A stretch of 18,213 nt of DNA from Reyranella sp. (GTDB lineage Bacteria; Pseudomonadota; Alphaproteobacteria; Reyranellales; Reyranellaceae): positions 1 to 18,213 of the forward strand of contig SCVT01000048.1 of the NCBI GenBank assembly GCA_004296815.1. The letters are read 5' to 3'. This document shows positions 6,413 through 15,891 of the stretch, in pieces. Position numbers and translations under genes: made by a program. The stretch's first letter is position 1; every line of letters begins with the position of its first letter. Under the pieces are notes generated by a model. The model was given only the letters and a program-made list of their open reading frames with translations. It did no database searches and was not told the DNA's origin.

Positions 6413-7600
6413 CTATTGTGCGCCACCCTTGAACCAGCGCGCAATCATGCGGCGCTCGGCGTCGGTCATCTCCGTCATGTTGCCGGGCGGCATGACGCGC
6501 GAGGCGGCGGCCTGCTGATTGATGGCGGCCGCCATGGCGTGGATCTGCGAGGGCGTCTCGAGCAGGATGCCCTTGGGCGGCGCGAGGAAGCCCTCCTGCG
6601 TCGGCTTCGCCGCATGGCACGACACGCAGCGCGCCTGGATGATCGGCTGGACCTGGTCGAACGCCACCGGTCCGCCGCCATCGGCGCTCGGCCGCGGCAG
6701 CGCCGCCAGTGCGGTGATCGCCAGCATCACGAAGCCGGCCGCCAGCACGAGCGGGTTCTGGTTGCCCTTGTGGCGCTGCACGAACCAGACGCGGATCAGG
6801 GCGCCGGCGATCGAGATCAGGATCAGCAGGACCCAGTTCCACTCGTGGCCGTAGAGGCCCGCGTAGTGGTTGCTGATCATCGTGAACAGGACGGGCAGGG
6901 TGAAGTAGGTGTTGTGCACCGAACGCTGCCGGCCCATCAGCCCGTACTTCGGATCGGGAATGCGGCCTTCTTCCTTGGCCTTCACCAACTCGCGCTGGCC
7001 GGGGATGATCACGAAGTAGACGTTCAGCACCATGATGGTGCCGAGCATGGCGCCGAAATGGATGTAGGCGCCGCGGCCGGAGAAGATGTGGCAGAGCGCC
7101 CAGGCCGAGACGACGCAGTAGAGGAAGATCAGCCCGCCCAGGACTACCTCGTCGTCGCCGAAGGCCGACCGGCACAGCCAGTCGTAGACCAGCCAGCCCA
7201 GCACCAGGAAGCCCAGCCCGATGGCGATGGCCTGGGTCTTCGTCAGTTGCATGACGGCCGGATCGATCAGCGCGATCTCAGCGCCATAGTAGTAGACAAG
7301 GCAAAGCAGGAAGAAGCCGGTGATCAGCGTCGTGTAGGCTTCCCACTTGAACCAGTGCAGCTCGGGCGGCAGCCGTTCCGGCGCCAGGGTGAACTTCTTG
7401 GCCGTGTAGAAGCCGCCACCGTGGACCGCCCAGACCTCGCCGCCGATCCCCTTGGCGGCGTCGGCCGGGTCGAGCGGCTTGTGCAGGTGGTTGTCCAGCC
7501 AGATGAAATAGAAGGACGCGCCGATCCAGGCGATGCCCACGATCATGTGAGCCCAGCGCAGTACCAGATTCAGCCAATCCAAGACGAAAGCGGCGTCCAT
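6413..7600 (-). CDS. puuD: Membrane-bound urate hydroxylase with C-terminal cytochrome c domain
   Basis: 395 residues from ATG 7600 (MDAAFVLDWLNLVLRW); an in-frame ATG at 7627 would add nine residues but lies inside a large inverted repeat. PuuD oxidises urate to 5-hydroxyisourate and passes electrons to the respiratory chain through its own cytochrome, unlike the O2-using soluble uricase. The N-terminal domain (PF06181/DUF989 type) has about eight to nine membrane helices through residue 302, with the conserved start RWAHMIVGIAWIGASFYFIWLDN (residues 15-37, given in part) and several His residues (18, 171, 181, 229, 245). After a short linker a cytochrome c domain follows: haem motif CVSCH at 325-329 and probable axial Met370 in VMPPGN. 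It is the first gene of a leftward operon with the nuclease-like and immunity-like genes. Confidence 0.93.
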   Translation of the reverse strand: MDAAFVLDWLNLVLRWAHMIVGIAWIGASFYFIWLDNHLHKPLDPADAAKGIGGEVWAVHGGGFYTAKKFTLAPERLPPELHWFKWEAYTTLITGFFLLCLVYYYGAEIALIDPAVMQLTKTQAIAIGLGFLVLGWLVYDWLCRSAFGDDEVVLGGLIFLYCVVSAWALCHIFSGRGAYIHFGAMLGTIMVLNVYFVIIPGQRELVKAKEEGRIPDPKYGLMGRQRSVHNTYFTLPVLFTMISNHYAGLYGHEWNWVLLILISIAGALIRVWFVQRHKGNQNPLVLAAGFVMLAITALAALPRPSADGGGPVAFDQVQPIIQARCVSCHAAKPTQEGFLAPPKGILLETPSQIHAMAAAINQQAAASRVMPPGNMTEMTDAERRMIARWFKGGAQ

Positions 7601-7609
7601 GACCTGTCG

Positions 7610-7642
7610 TACCGCCTTGCCGGGCATGCCCTCAAGGCGGTA
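7610..7642. repeat. 33-bp inverted repeat in the puuD/aceB divergent region, possible operator or mRNA hairpin
   Basis: TACCGCCTTG (7610-7619) and CAAGGCGGTA (7633-7642) are perfect 10-base inverted copies separated by 13 bases. That spacer contains a second palindrome, GGGCATGCCC (7622-7631). As DNA it could bind a dimeric or tetrameric regulator serving both divergent genes; as RNA it would fold into a strong hairpin in either leader. It is followed by no T-run on either strand, so it is not a typical terminator. It lies 9 bases before the chosen puuD start and about 48 bases before aceB. Confidence 0.6.
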
Positions 7643-7676
7643 AATCGCCCCTTCGACTGGTAACCAAGCGAATTCT

Positions 7677-7682
7677 GAGGGG
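7677..7682 (+). promoter_or_regulatory. Ribosome binding site of malate synthase
   Basis: GAGGGG sits seven bases before ATG 7690, a good anti-16S match that fixes the aceB start. Confidence 0.6.
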
Positions 7683-7689
7683 AAACGAA

Positions 7690-9312
7690 ATGTCGGCTCT
7701 GGACCTTCCGGCGGGCGTGACGATCGACGGCGCCATCAAGCCGGGCTTCGAAAAGGTGCTCACAAAGGAGGCAGTGGCCTTCGTCGCCGACCTGCAGCGC
7801 AAGTTCAATGCCCGCCGCGAGGAGCTGCTGGCGGCCCGCGTCGAGCGCCAGAAGCGTCTCGATGCCGGCGAGAAACCGGACTTCCTGAAGGAGACGGCCA
7901 AGATCCGCGAGAGCGACTGGACCGTGGCGCCGCTGCCCAAGGACATTCTCGACCGTCGCGTCGAGATCACCGGGCCGGTCGACCGCAAGATGATCATCAA
8001 CGCGCTGAACTGCGGCGCCAACGTCTTCATGGCCGACTTCGAGGACGCCTCGACGCCGACCTGGGCCAACATGGTCGAGGGCCAGTTCAACCTGGCCGAC
8101 GCAGTGCGCCGCCAGATCGACTATGTCGATCCCAACAACGGCAAGGCCTACAAGCTGAACGACAAGACGGCCGTGCTGTTCGTCCGTCCGCGCGGCTGGC
8201 ACCTGCTTGAGAAGCACATGCTGGTCGACGGCAAGCCGATGTCGGGCTCGCTGTTCGATTTCGGCTTCTACTTCTTCCACAACGCCAAGGAAGCGCTCAG
8301 CCGCGGCACCGGGCCGTACTTCTACCTGCCGAAGATGGAGAGCCATCTCGAGGCGCGTTTGTGGAACGACGTGTTCGTGGCAGCGCAGAACGCGCTTGGC
8401 GTGCCGCAGAAGTCGATCAAGGCCACCGTGCTGATCGAGACCATCCTCGCCACCTTCGAGATGGACGAGATCCTGTGGGAGCTGAAGGATCACTCGGCCG
8501 GCCTCAACTGCGGCCGCTGGGACTACATCTTCTCCTTCATCAAGAAGTTCCGTGAGCAGGAGTGGGCGGTGCTGCCGGATCGCGGCACGGTCGGCATGAC
8601 CTCGCACTTCCTGCGCTCCTACAGCCAGCTCGTGATCAAGACCTGCCATCGCCGCGAAGTGCACGCGATGGGCGGCATGGCGGCGCAGATTCCGATCAAG
8701 AACGATCCCAAGGCCAACGACGAGGCGATGGGCCGTGTCCATGCCGACAAGAAGCGCGAGGCCGGCGACGGCCACGACGGCACCTGGGTTGCCCATCCCG
8801 GTCTCGTGCCGATCGCCAAGGCCGAGTTCGACGCCGTGATGAAGGAGCCGAACCAGATCGCCCGCAAGCGCCAGGACGTGCACGTGACGCCGGCCGACCT
8901 GATCACCATGCCGGCCGGTCCGAAGACCGAGGCCGGCCTGCGCCAGAACGTGGCCGTCGGCATCGGCTACGTCGAGGCCTGGCTGCGTGGCATCGGCTGC
9001 GTGCCGCTGTTCAACCTGATGGAAGACGCCGCCACCGCTGAGATCAGCCGTGCGCAGGTCTGGCAGTGGGTGCGCCACAACCAGAAGCTCGACGACGGCC
9101 GTGCCATCACCAAGGACCTCGTGCGCCAGATCGTGCGCGAGGAGAACGACAAGGTGAAGGCGCAGATGGGCGAGGCGGCCTACGCCAAGGGCCGCTACGA
9201 GGACGCCGCCCAGCTCATGATCGACCTGGTCGAGCAGCCGCAGTTCTATGAGTTCCTGACCCTGCCGGCCTACGATCGCATCATCGCCGACGAGAAGAAG
9301 GCAGCGGCCTGA
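7690..9312 (+). CDS. aceB: Malate synthase A
   Basis: 540 residues, the usual size of isoform A (isoform G is about 720). It condenses glyoxylate with acetyl-CoA to malate in the cytoplasm. The catalytic positions line up closely with the E. coli enzyme: Arg168 in VRPRGWHL, Mg ligands Glu250 ([11 protein letters not shown]) and Asp278 (CGRWDYIF), and the catalytic base Asp446 ([18 protein letters not shown]). [13 protein letters not shown] (113-125) and GTWVAHPGL (364-372) are further signatures. The start is supported by the GAGGGG site. No isocitrate lyase gene is in the window. The divergent urate hydroxylase gene suggests that glyoxylate from ureide breakdown may be one source, although the glyoxylate shunt remains possible. 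First gene of a four-gene rightward cluster; the acyl-CoA synthetase follows after 10 bases. Confidence 0.95.
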   Translation: MSALDLPAGVTIDGAIKPGFEKVLTKEAVAFVADLQRKFNARREELLAARVERQKRLDAGEKPDFLKETAKIRESDWTVAPLPKDILDRRVEITGPVDRKMIINALNCGANVFMADFEDASTPTWANMVEGQFNLADAVRRQIDYVDPNNGKAYKLNDKTAVLFVRPRGWHLLEKHMLVDGKPMSGSLFDFGFYFFHNAKEALSRGTGPYFYLPKMESHLEARLWNDVFVAAQNALGVPQKSIKATVLIETILATFEMDEILWELKDHSAGLNCGRWDYIFSFIKKFREQEWAVLPDRGTVGMTSHFLRSYSQLVIKTCHRREVHAMGGMAAQIPIKNDPKANDEAMGRVHADKKREAGDGHDGTWVAHPGLVPIAKAEFDAVMKEPNQIARKRQDVHVTPADLITMPAGPKTEAGLRQNVAVGIGYVEAWLRGIGCVPLFNLMEDAATAEISRAQVWQWVRHNQKLDDGRAITKDLVRQIVREENDKVKAQMGEAAYAKGRYEDAAQLMIDLVEQPQFYEFLTLPAYDRIIADEKKAAA

Positions 9313-9322
9313 GGAAACGACG

Positions 9323-10855
9323 ATGGTCCAGAGCGTTTACGACGTTACCTCCGCGGGCAAGCCCGATGCGCCGGCGATCGGCGCGCCGGGCAGGCCCTGG
9401 CTCACCTATGGCGGTTTGAAGAAGCTCACCGACGATACGCTGGCGGTGTTGAACGGCATCGGCATCGGCCGCGGCGACCGCGTCGCCATGGTCGTCCCGA
9501 ACGGACCCGAGATGGCGTCCTCGTTCATCGCGGTGGCGGCCGGCACCATCTCGGCGCCGCTCAACCCCGCCTATCGCGGCGACGAGTTCGAGTTCTATCT
9601 CGATGATCTCAAGCCCAAGGCCTGCATCGTGCAGAAGGGCGTCGACAGCCCGGTGCGCGCGATGGCCGCGAAGGTGGGCGTGCCGCTGATCGAGCTGGTG
9701 CCGACCGAGGGGGCGCCGGCCGGCGTCTTCACGCTCGACGTCTCGGCGCTGAAGCCCGGCAAGGCTGCCAAGACCGGTCCGTCGACGGGCGACGAGGGCG
9801 CGCTGGTGCTGCACACGTCGGGCACCACGGCGCGGCCCAAGATCGTGCCGCTGTCGACCGCCAACCTCGCGGCCTCGGCACGCCACATCGCGGCCTCGCT
9901 GTCGCTCAAGGCGAACGACCGTTGCCTCAACATCATGCCGCTGTTCCACATCCACGGGCTGATTGCCGCGACCCTGTCGTCGCTCGGCGCCGGTGCCGCC
10001 GTGTCGTGCACGCCGGGCTTCAACGCGCTGCGCTTCTTCGCGTGGCTCGAGGAGGTGAAGCCCACCTGGTACACGGCCGTGCCGACCATGCACCAGGCGA
10101 TCCTGGGCCGCCTGCGTGGCAACGCTGAAGCCGCCAAGGCCGCGAAGCTCCGCTTCATCCGCTCCTCATCGGCGTCGCTGCCGCCGCAGGTCATGGGCGA
10201 GCTCGAAGAGGCGTTCGGCTGCCCCGTCATCGAGGCCTACGGCATGACCGAGGCCAGCCATCAGATGGCGTCGAACGCGCTGCCGCCCGGCAAGCGCAAG
10301 CCCGGCGCGGTCGGCCTGCCGGCCGGCCCGAAGATCGCCATCATGGACGATGCCGGCAACATGCTGCCGCAGGGCACGATCGGCGAGGTCGTGATCCAGG
10401 GCCCGAACGTGACGGCGGGATACGACAACAACCCCGATGCCAACCTCAAGGCCTTCGCCAGCGGCTGGTTCCGCACCGGCGACCAGGGCCGCTTCGACGA
10501 GGACGGCTACCTGTTCCTCACCGGCCGCCTCAAGGAGATCATCAACCGCGGTGGCGAGAAGATCAGCCCGATCGAGATCGACACGATCCTGATGGATCAT
10601 CCCTCAGTCGAGCAGTGCGTCACCTTCGCGATCCCGCATCCCAAGCTCGGCGAGGAAGTGGGCGCGGTGGTCGTGCTGCGCGGCGGCACCGAGTGCACGG
10701 AGCGCGAGCTGCGCGATTTCGTGGCGGCGCGCGCCGCCGACTTCAAGGTACCGCGCAAGGTCGTGTTCGTGACCGAGATTCCCAAGGGCGCCACCGGCAA
10801 GCTGCAGCGCATCGGTCTCGCGGCGAAGCTCGGTCTCGGCGAGGCGACGGCTTGA
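9323..10855 (+). CDS. AMP-forming acyl-CoA synthetase, oxalate-CoA ligase (AAE3/Pcs60)-like
   Basis: 510 residues, a complete ANL-superfamily ligase. Core motifs: LHTSGTTARPK (163-173, phosphate loop), AYGMTEASH (305-313, adenine/acyl site), TGD (385-387), GRLKEIINRGGEKISP (401-416, hinge) and the C-terminal catalytic Lys493 in GATGKLQR. The stretches NPAYRGDEFEFYLDD, RFIRSSSASLPP, MTEASHQMASNALP and PNVTAGYDNNPDAN strongly recall plant AAE3 and yeast Pcs60, which make oxalyl-CoA from oxalate, CoA and ATP. Hence the substrate may be oxalate, fitting the C2-acid context, but the true substrate is inference. GAGGAA overlaps the aceB stop and gives a good ribosome site for this ATG. Its TGA overlaps the TTG start of the next gene. 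Confidence 0.8.
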   Translation: MVQSVYDVTSAGKPDAPAIGAPGRPWLTYGGLKKLTDDTLAVLNGIGIGRGDRVAMVVPNGPEMASSFIAVAAGTISAPLNPAYRGDEFEFYLDDLKPKACIVQKGVDSPVRAMAAKVGVPLIELVPTEGAPAGVFTLDVSALKPGKAAKTGPSTGDEGALVLHTSGTTARPKIVPLSTANLAASARHIAASLSLKANDRCLNIMPLFHIHGLIAATLSSLGAGAAVSCTPGFNALRFFAWLEEVKPTWYTAVPTMHQAILGRLRGNAEAAKAAKLRFIRSSSASLPPQVMGELEEAFGCPVIEAYGMTEASHQMASNALPPGKRKPGAVGLPAGPKIAIMDDAGNMLPQGTIGEVVIQGPNVTAGYDNNPDANLKAFASGWFRTGDQGRFDEDGYLFLTGRLKEIINRGGEKISPIEIDTILMDHPSVEQCVTFAIPHPKLGEEVGAVVVLRGGTECTERELRDFVAARAADFKVPRKVVFVTEIPKGATGKLQRIGLAAKLGLGEATA

Positions 10856-11820
10856 CGTCGATCTGCGTTTTCGGCGCCGGCGCGATCGGCGGCCTGATGG
10901 CCGCAAAACTCGAGATGGCCGGCGTGCCGGTCACCGTCGTGGCGCGCGGGCCGCACTACGACGCCATGCTCGCCAAGGGTCTTGTGCTGCGCTCCGACGG
11001 CAAGGAGACGGTCACCTATCCCAAGGTCGAGCTCGACCCGAAGGATGTCGGCCCGCAGGACTATCTCGTGCTGACGCTCAAGGCGCACTCGCTGTTGCCC
11101 GCGATGGCGCAGCTCAAGCCGCTGATCGGGCCCAACACGACGGTCGTCGCCGCGATCAATGGCGTGCCCTGGTGGTACACCTACAAGCTCGGCGGCGAGT
11201 TCGAGGGCAAGAGGGTCGACGCGGTCGATCCCGACGGTGCGGTTTCGGCCGGCCTGCCGCCCGCGCAGGCCGTGCATGCCATCGTCTATCCCGCGGCCGA
11301 CGTGGCCCAGCCGGGCGTCATCGAGCACACCTACGGCGATCGCTTCACGCTCGGCGAGCCGGACGGTTCCAAGAGCGAGCGCGTGTCGAAGTTCGCCGAG
11401 CTGCTGATGAAGGCGGGCTTCAAGGCGCCGATCCGGCCGCGCATCCGCGACGAGCTCTGGATCAAGCTCTGGGGCAACATGGCCTTCAACCCGGTGAGCG
11501 CGTTGACCGGCGCCACGCTCGACAAGGTGCTGGCCGATCCCGGCACACACGCGACCTGCCGCGCGATGATGGTCGAGGGCCAGGCAGTGGCCGAGAAGCT
11601 CGGCGTCAAGTTCGCGATCGGCGTCGACAAGCGCCTGGCGGGTGGTGCCGAAGTGGGCGCGCACAAGACCTCGATGCTGCAAGACCTCGAGAAGGGCCGG
11701 CCGCTCGAGATCGAGGCGCTGCTGGGTGCCGTTGTCGAAATGTCACAATGGGTCGGCGTCGACATGCCGATCAGCCGCTCAGTGCTCGCCCTGGTGCGGC
11801 AGCGGGCGGCCATGCGCTAA
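10852..11820 (+). CDS. Ketopantoate reductase (ApbA/PanE) family oxidoreductase
   Basis: 322 residues if started at TTG 10852, which overlaps the preceding TGA by four bases (TTGA). This places the Rossmann motif ICVFGAGAIGGLMAAKL at residues 4-20, as expected; the upstream extension of the frame lies within the synthetase gene and is not protein-like. GAGAIG is the NADPH loop. AINGVPWWY (101-109) carries the Asn equivalent to E. coli PanE Asn98. DELWIKLWGNMAFNPVSAL (200-218) carries the candidate catalytic Lys205. SMLQDLEKGRPLEIEALLG (274-292) is the C-terminal substrate site. PanE proper makes pantoate for CoA synthesis; operon position after malate synthase and a CoA ligase suggests either a true PanE or a paralogue acting on another 2-oxo acid. 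I therefore give no symbol. Confidence 0.85.
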   Translation: MTSICVFGAGAIGGLMAAKLEMAGVPVTVVARGPHYDAMLAKGLVLRSDGKETVTYPKVELDPKDVGPQDYLVLTLKAHSLLPAMAQLKPLIGPNTTVVAAINGVPWWYTYKLGGEFEGKRVDAVDPDGAVSAGLPPAQAVHAIVYPAADVAQPGVIEHTYGDRFTLGEPDGSKSERVSKFAELLMKAGFKAPIRPRIRDELWIKLWGNMAFNPVSALTGATLDKVLADPGTHATCRAMMVEGQAVAEKLGVKFAIGVDKRLAGGAEVGAHKTSMLQDLEKGRPLEIEALLGAVVEMSQWVGVDMPISRSVLALVRQRAAMR

Positions 11821-11829
11821 ACTGCGCGC

Positions 11830-12249
11830 ATGGAAAAAGTCGATCTCGTCTTCGATCCTGACAATGCCAAGGCCGCCGAGTATGTGCGCGACCGGTTGTC
11901 GTCGTTCAATGCCGCACGTACGGGCGATGAGAGCTACTACCCCTGCCACATCTTCCTGAAGGGGAAGAAGAACGAAACGCTGGGCGGGCTGCTGGGCTAT
12001 GTCTGGGGTAGCTGGCTGTTCGTCGCCATCCTCTGGGTCGACGAGGCGCTGCGCGGCAAAGGGCATGCGACGAAGCTGATGGACGTGGCCAAAGACTATG
12101 CGCGCCAGCGCAAATGCCATTCGGCCTATCTGGATACCCATTCGTGGCAGGCGCGCCCGTTCTACGAGAAGCGCGGCTATGAGGTGTTCGCCACGCTCGA
12201 CGGCTTCCCCGGCGAACACAAGAAGTTCTTCCTGAAGAAGAAGCTCTAG
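11830..12249 (+). CDS. GNAT-family N-acetyltransferase
   Basis: 139 residues. The acetyl-CoA pyrophosphate loop is [10 protein letters not shown] (75-84), preceded by the strand [10 protein letters not shown] (65-74). It is followed by a helix, by [13 protein letters not shown] (96-108) and by the C-terminal [10 protein letters not shown] (111-120), all standard for the family. The tail [10 protein letters not shown] is strongly basic. GNAT enzymes acetylate amines on small molecules or proteins; the acceptor cannot be predicted. The start is nine bases after the preceding stop with no strong ribosome site, so it may be translated by coupling. Its TAG sits inside CTAG shared with the stop of the opposing uracil-DNA glycosylase gene. 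Confidence 0.88.
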   Translation: MEKVDLVFDPDNAKAAEYVRDRLSSFNAARTGDESYYPCHIFLKGKKNETLGGLLGYVWGSWLFVAILWVDEALRGKGHATKLMDVAKDYARQRKCHSAYLDTHSWQARPFYEKRGYEVFATLDGFPGEHKKFFLKKKL

Positions 12250-13085
12250 CCGACTTCCTTCAGCTTCTTGTCGATGGCGAGCAGGTCCTGCCAGCTCTGT
12301 CGCTTGCTCGCGGGCGTGCGCAGCAGATAGGCGGGGTGGAAGGTCGGCATGGTCGGGATCTCCGTGCCGTCCGCCAGACGATAGCCTGCCCACTTGCCGC
12401 GCAGCCGCATGATGCCTTCGGTGGTGTCGAGCACGGCCTTGGCAGAGACGCCGCCGGCCAGCACCAGCACCTTCGGCCGCACCAGCTCGATGTGGCGGCG
12501 CGTGAAGGCGAGGCACATCGCCTGCTCGGCGAGCGTCGGCGTGCGGTTACCCGGCGGCCGCCAGAACAGGATGTTGGTGATGTAGAAGCCGCCCTCGCGG
12601 GTGAGGCCGATCGCCGCCATCATGCGGTCCATGAGCTGACCGCTCACGCCCACGAACGGCTTGCCGATCCGGTCCTCGTCGGCGCCGGGCGCTTCTCCCA
12701 CCACCATGACGCGCGCATCCGGCGTGCCGTCGGCGAACACGGTGTTCTTCGCGGTGCGCTTCAGTGCGCAGCCCTCGAAGGCGCCCACCGCGGCCTCGAG
12801 CTCGGCGATCGTGTTGCAGCCTTCGGCGAGTGCGCGCGCATCCTCAACGAGCTGCGGCGATTCGAGTGGCACCGGCGGGCGCGGCGCGGCGGCGACAGGC
12901 GCGCGGATCGGCGTCGGTGCGGCCGGCCTTGCAGGCGACGGCGCTTGCGTCGCGGCGACGGCGGCCGGCGGCGGTATGGCGAAGCGGTCGATCGGCTCCT
13001 CGCCGATCGTCTCGTCGATGCCGTGATCGACGTACCAGCGCAGCAGCGCGGCGGCGTCTTCGGGCGCGAGGTAGGCCTCGGTCAT
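12246..13085 (-). CDS. Family-4-type uracil-DNA glycosylase with reduced cysteine set
   Basis: 279 residues from ATG 13085; the ATG overlaps the stop of the MetX-like gene (ATGA). A helical N-terminal part (1-30) and a Pro/Ala-rich linker (about 38-75) precede the glycosylase domain. Motif 1 is GEAPGADED (130-138), then [13 protein letters not shown] (139-151), PPGNRTP (177-183) and motif 2 HPAYLLR (250-256), all typical of family 4 UDGs that remove uracil from DNA. The classic enzyme holds a 4Fe-4S cluster with four cysteines. Here Cys106 and Cys191 fit two of these positions, while the second (CALK) and third (FWRPPGN, Trp175) are not Cys. The cluster may be absent or bound differently. I recall that related alphaproteobacterial proteins show the same change. 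Confidence 0.85.
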   Translation of the reverse strand: MTEAYLAPEDAAALLRWYVDHGIDETIGEEPIDRFAIPPPAAVAATQAPSPARPAAPTPIRAPVAAAPRPPVPLESPQLVEDARALAEGCNTIAELEAAVGAFEGCALKRTAKNTVFADGTPDARVMVVGEAPGADEDRIGKPFVGVSGQLMDRMMAAIGLTREGGFYITNILFWRPPGNRTPTLAEQAMCLAFTRRHIELVRPKVLVLAGGVSAKAVLDTTEGIMRLRGKWAGYRLADGTEIPTMPTFHPAYLLRTPASKRQSWQDLLAIDKKLKEVG

Positions 13086-14110
13086 CCGAGGCCTTTCACG
13101 AACGCCGCCAGCATGGGCGCCCACATCGCTGCATCGGCGTGGCTCGCCATATGTCCCTTCTCGGAGGGCATCTCGACATAGGTGAGGTCGACGCCGGCCT
13201 TGCGCATGTCGAGCGCGTGAGCGGCGCAGGCCGTAAGGTCGAACAGCTTGTCGGTCTTGGAGATCACGTACAGGACCTTGGCCTGCTTGAGCTTGTCGTA
13301 CTGCTTGGTGATGTCGAAGCCGTCGATCGCGCGCCGCAGCGTCACGAGCGAATGGCCGTCGTAGATCTTCGCCCAGCCCTTCGCCGCCACCTTGGCTTCC
13401 GCCTCGGCCTGGCCGTAGTTCAGCAGCGTCTCGTAGCGGATCTGCTCCAATGTGCCTGCGATGCCGCCATTCTCGTAGTACCAGCCGCCGTTCCAGTTGG
13501 GATCGCTTGCCAGCCGCTTCTCCAGCGCCTCGAGACCGCCCGCGCGGGACGGCGCGCGCGGCGCCGTGACGGACGCGGCGATGCCCTTCATGAAGCCGGG
13601 ATACGAGGCGGCCCACTGGAAGGACTGGAAGCCGCCCATCGACGGGCCGACCACGGCGACGAGGCTCTTCAGCCCGAGCGAATCGACCAGGAGCTTCTGG
13701 CTCGCGACCATGTCGCGCAAGGTGATGTGGGGGAAAGTCGGGCCGTAGACCTTGCCGGTGCTGGGGTCGATGCAGTTGGCGCCAGTGCTGCCGTGCGCGG
13801 AGCCCAGCGCATTCACAGAGACGACGAAGTGTCGGTCAGTGTCGATCGCCTTGCCCGGGCCGATCAGCCCGTCGAACCAGCCCGCCGCGCCCTCGGTGAC
13901 GCCGCGTCCCTGCTTGCCGGGCGCATTCTTGCCTGCTGCGTGATGGCTCGACGTGTAGCCGTGCACGACGAGGATGGCGTTGTCCTTTGCTGCACTCAGA
14001 GTGCCGTAGGTTTCGTAGGCGAGTTCGAGCGCGGGCAGGACCTGGCCGTTCTCCAGCCGGAAATCGCGCGCTGAGAAGGTCTTGCTCTCGATTCCGGTCA
14101 ACTCTGCCAC
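13082..14110 (-). CDS. MetX-like (homoserine O-acyltransferase family) alpha/beta hydrolase
   Basis: 342 residues from GTG 14110, preceded by AGGGGAA at ribosome-binding distance. The fold is that of homoserine O-acetyltransferase: nucleophile elbow [14 protein letters not shown] with Ser157, acid Asp287 in SKTDKLF, and base His320 in [28 protein letters not shown] (107-126) and HITLRDMV (128-135) match the MetX layout. The usual Cys of the CxGST region is replaced (SAHGST), and the protein is shorter than true MetX (about 370 or more). It may therefore hydrolyse or transfer another acyl group rather than make O-acetylhomoserine. It shares a four-base overlap with the downstream UDG gene, an unrelated function. 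No signal peptide. It is divergent from ETF-QO with a 120-base gap. Confidence 0.8.
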   Translation of the reverse strand: MAELTGIESKTFSARDFRLENGQVLPALELAYETYGTLSAAKDNAILVVHGYTSSHHAAGKNAPGKQGRGVTEGAAGWFDGLIGPGKAIDTDRHFVVSVNALGSAHGSTGANCIDPSTGKVYGPTFPHITLRDMVASQKLLVDSLGLKSLVAVVGPSMGGFQSFQWAASYPGFMKGIAASVTAPRAPSRAGGLEALEKRLASDPNWNGGWYYENGGIAGTLEQIRYETLLNYGQAEAEAKVAAKGWAKIYDGHSLVTLRRAIDGFDITKQYDKLKQAKVLYVISKTDKLFDLTACAAHALDMRKAGVDLTYVEMPSEKGHMASHADAAMWAPMLAAFVKGLG

Positions 14111-14230
14111 GGGAATTCCCCTTTTGAGCGGGTGGCGATCTAGCCCCCGACAGGCTATCTAAATCAAAGGATTGCCGTCGGACAGGCGCGCGTCCATCGG
14201 GAAAAGGCACTGCAGAGCGAGACGACAGGT

Positions 14231-15886
<1,656 letters not shown>

Positions 15887-15891
15887 GACGC

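Noticed and set aside
7622..7642. Transcription terminator reading of the puuD/aceB hairpin
   Set aside because: Neither strand has a T-run after the stem, and it lies between divergent starts rather than at a gene end.
7570..9078. 500-codon open frame on the minus strand opposite malate synthase
   Set aside because: The plus strand has all malate synthase catalytic residues; the antisense translation is His/Val/Leu/Asp-rich without any recognisable family and results from codon bias.
14111..14120. GGGAATTCCC palindrome just before the GTG of the MetX-like gene
   Set aside because: Only 10 bases and coincident with the ribosome-binding region; likely incidental, not counted as an operator.
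14151..14167. TAGCC-7-GGCTA inverted repeat in the MetX/ETF-QO divergent gap (approximate position)
   Set aside because: Five-base arms are expected by chance in a 120-base gap; no convincing -35/-10 pair nearby.
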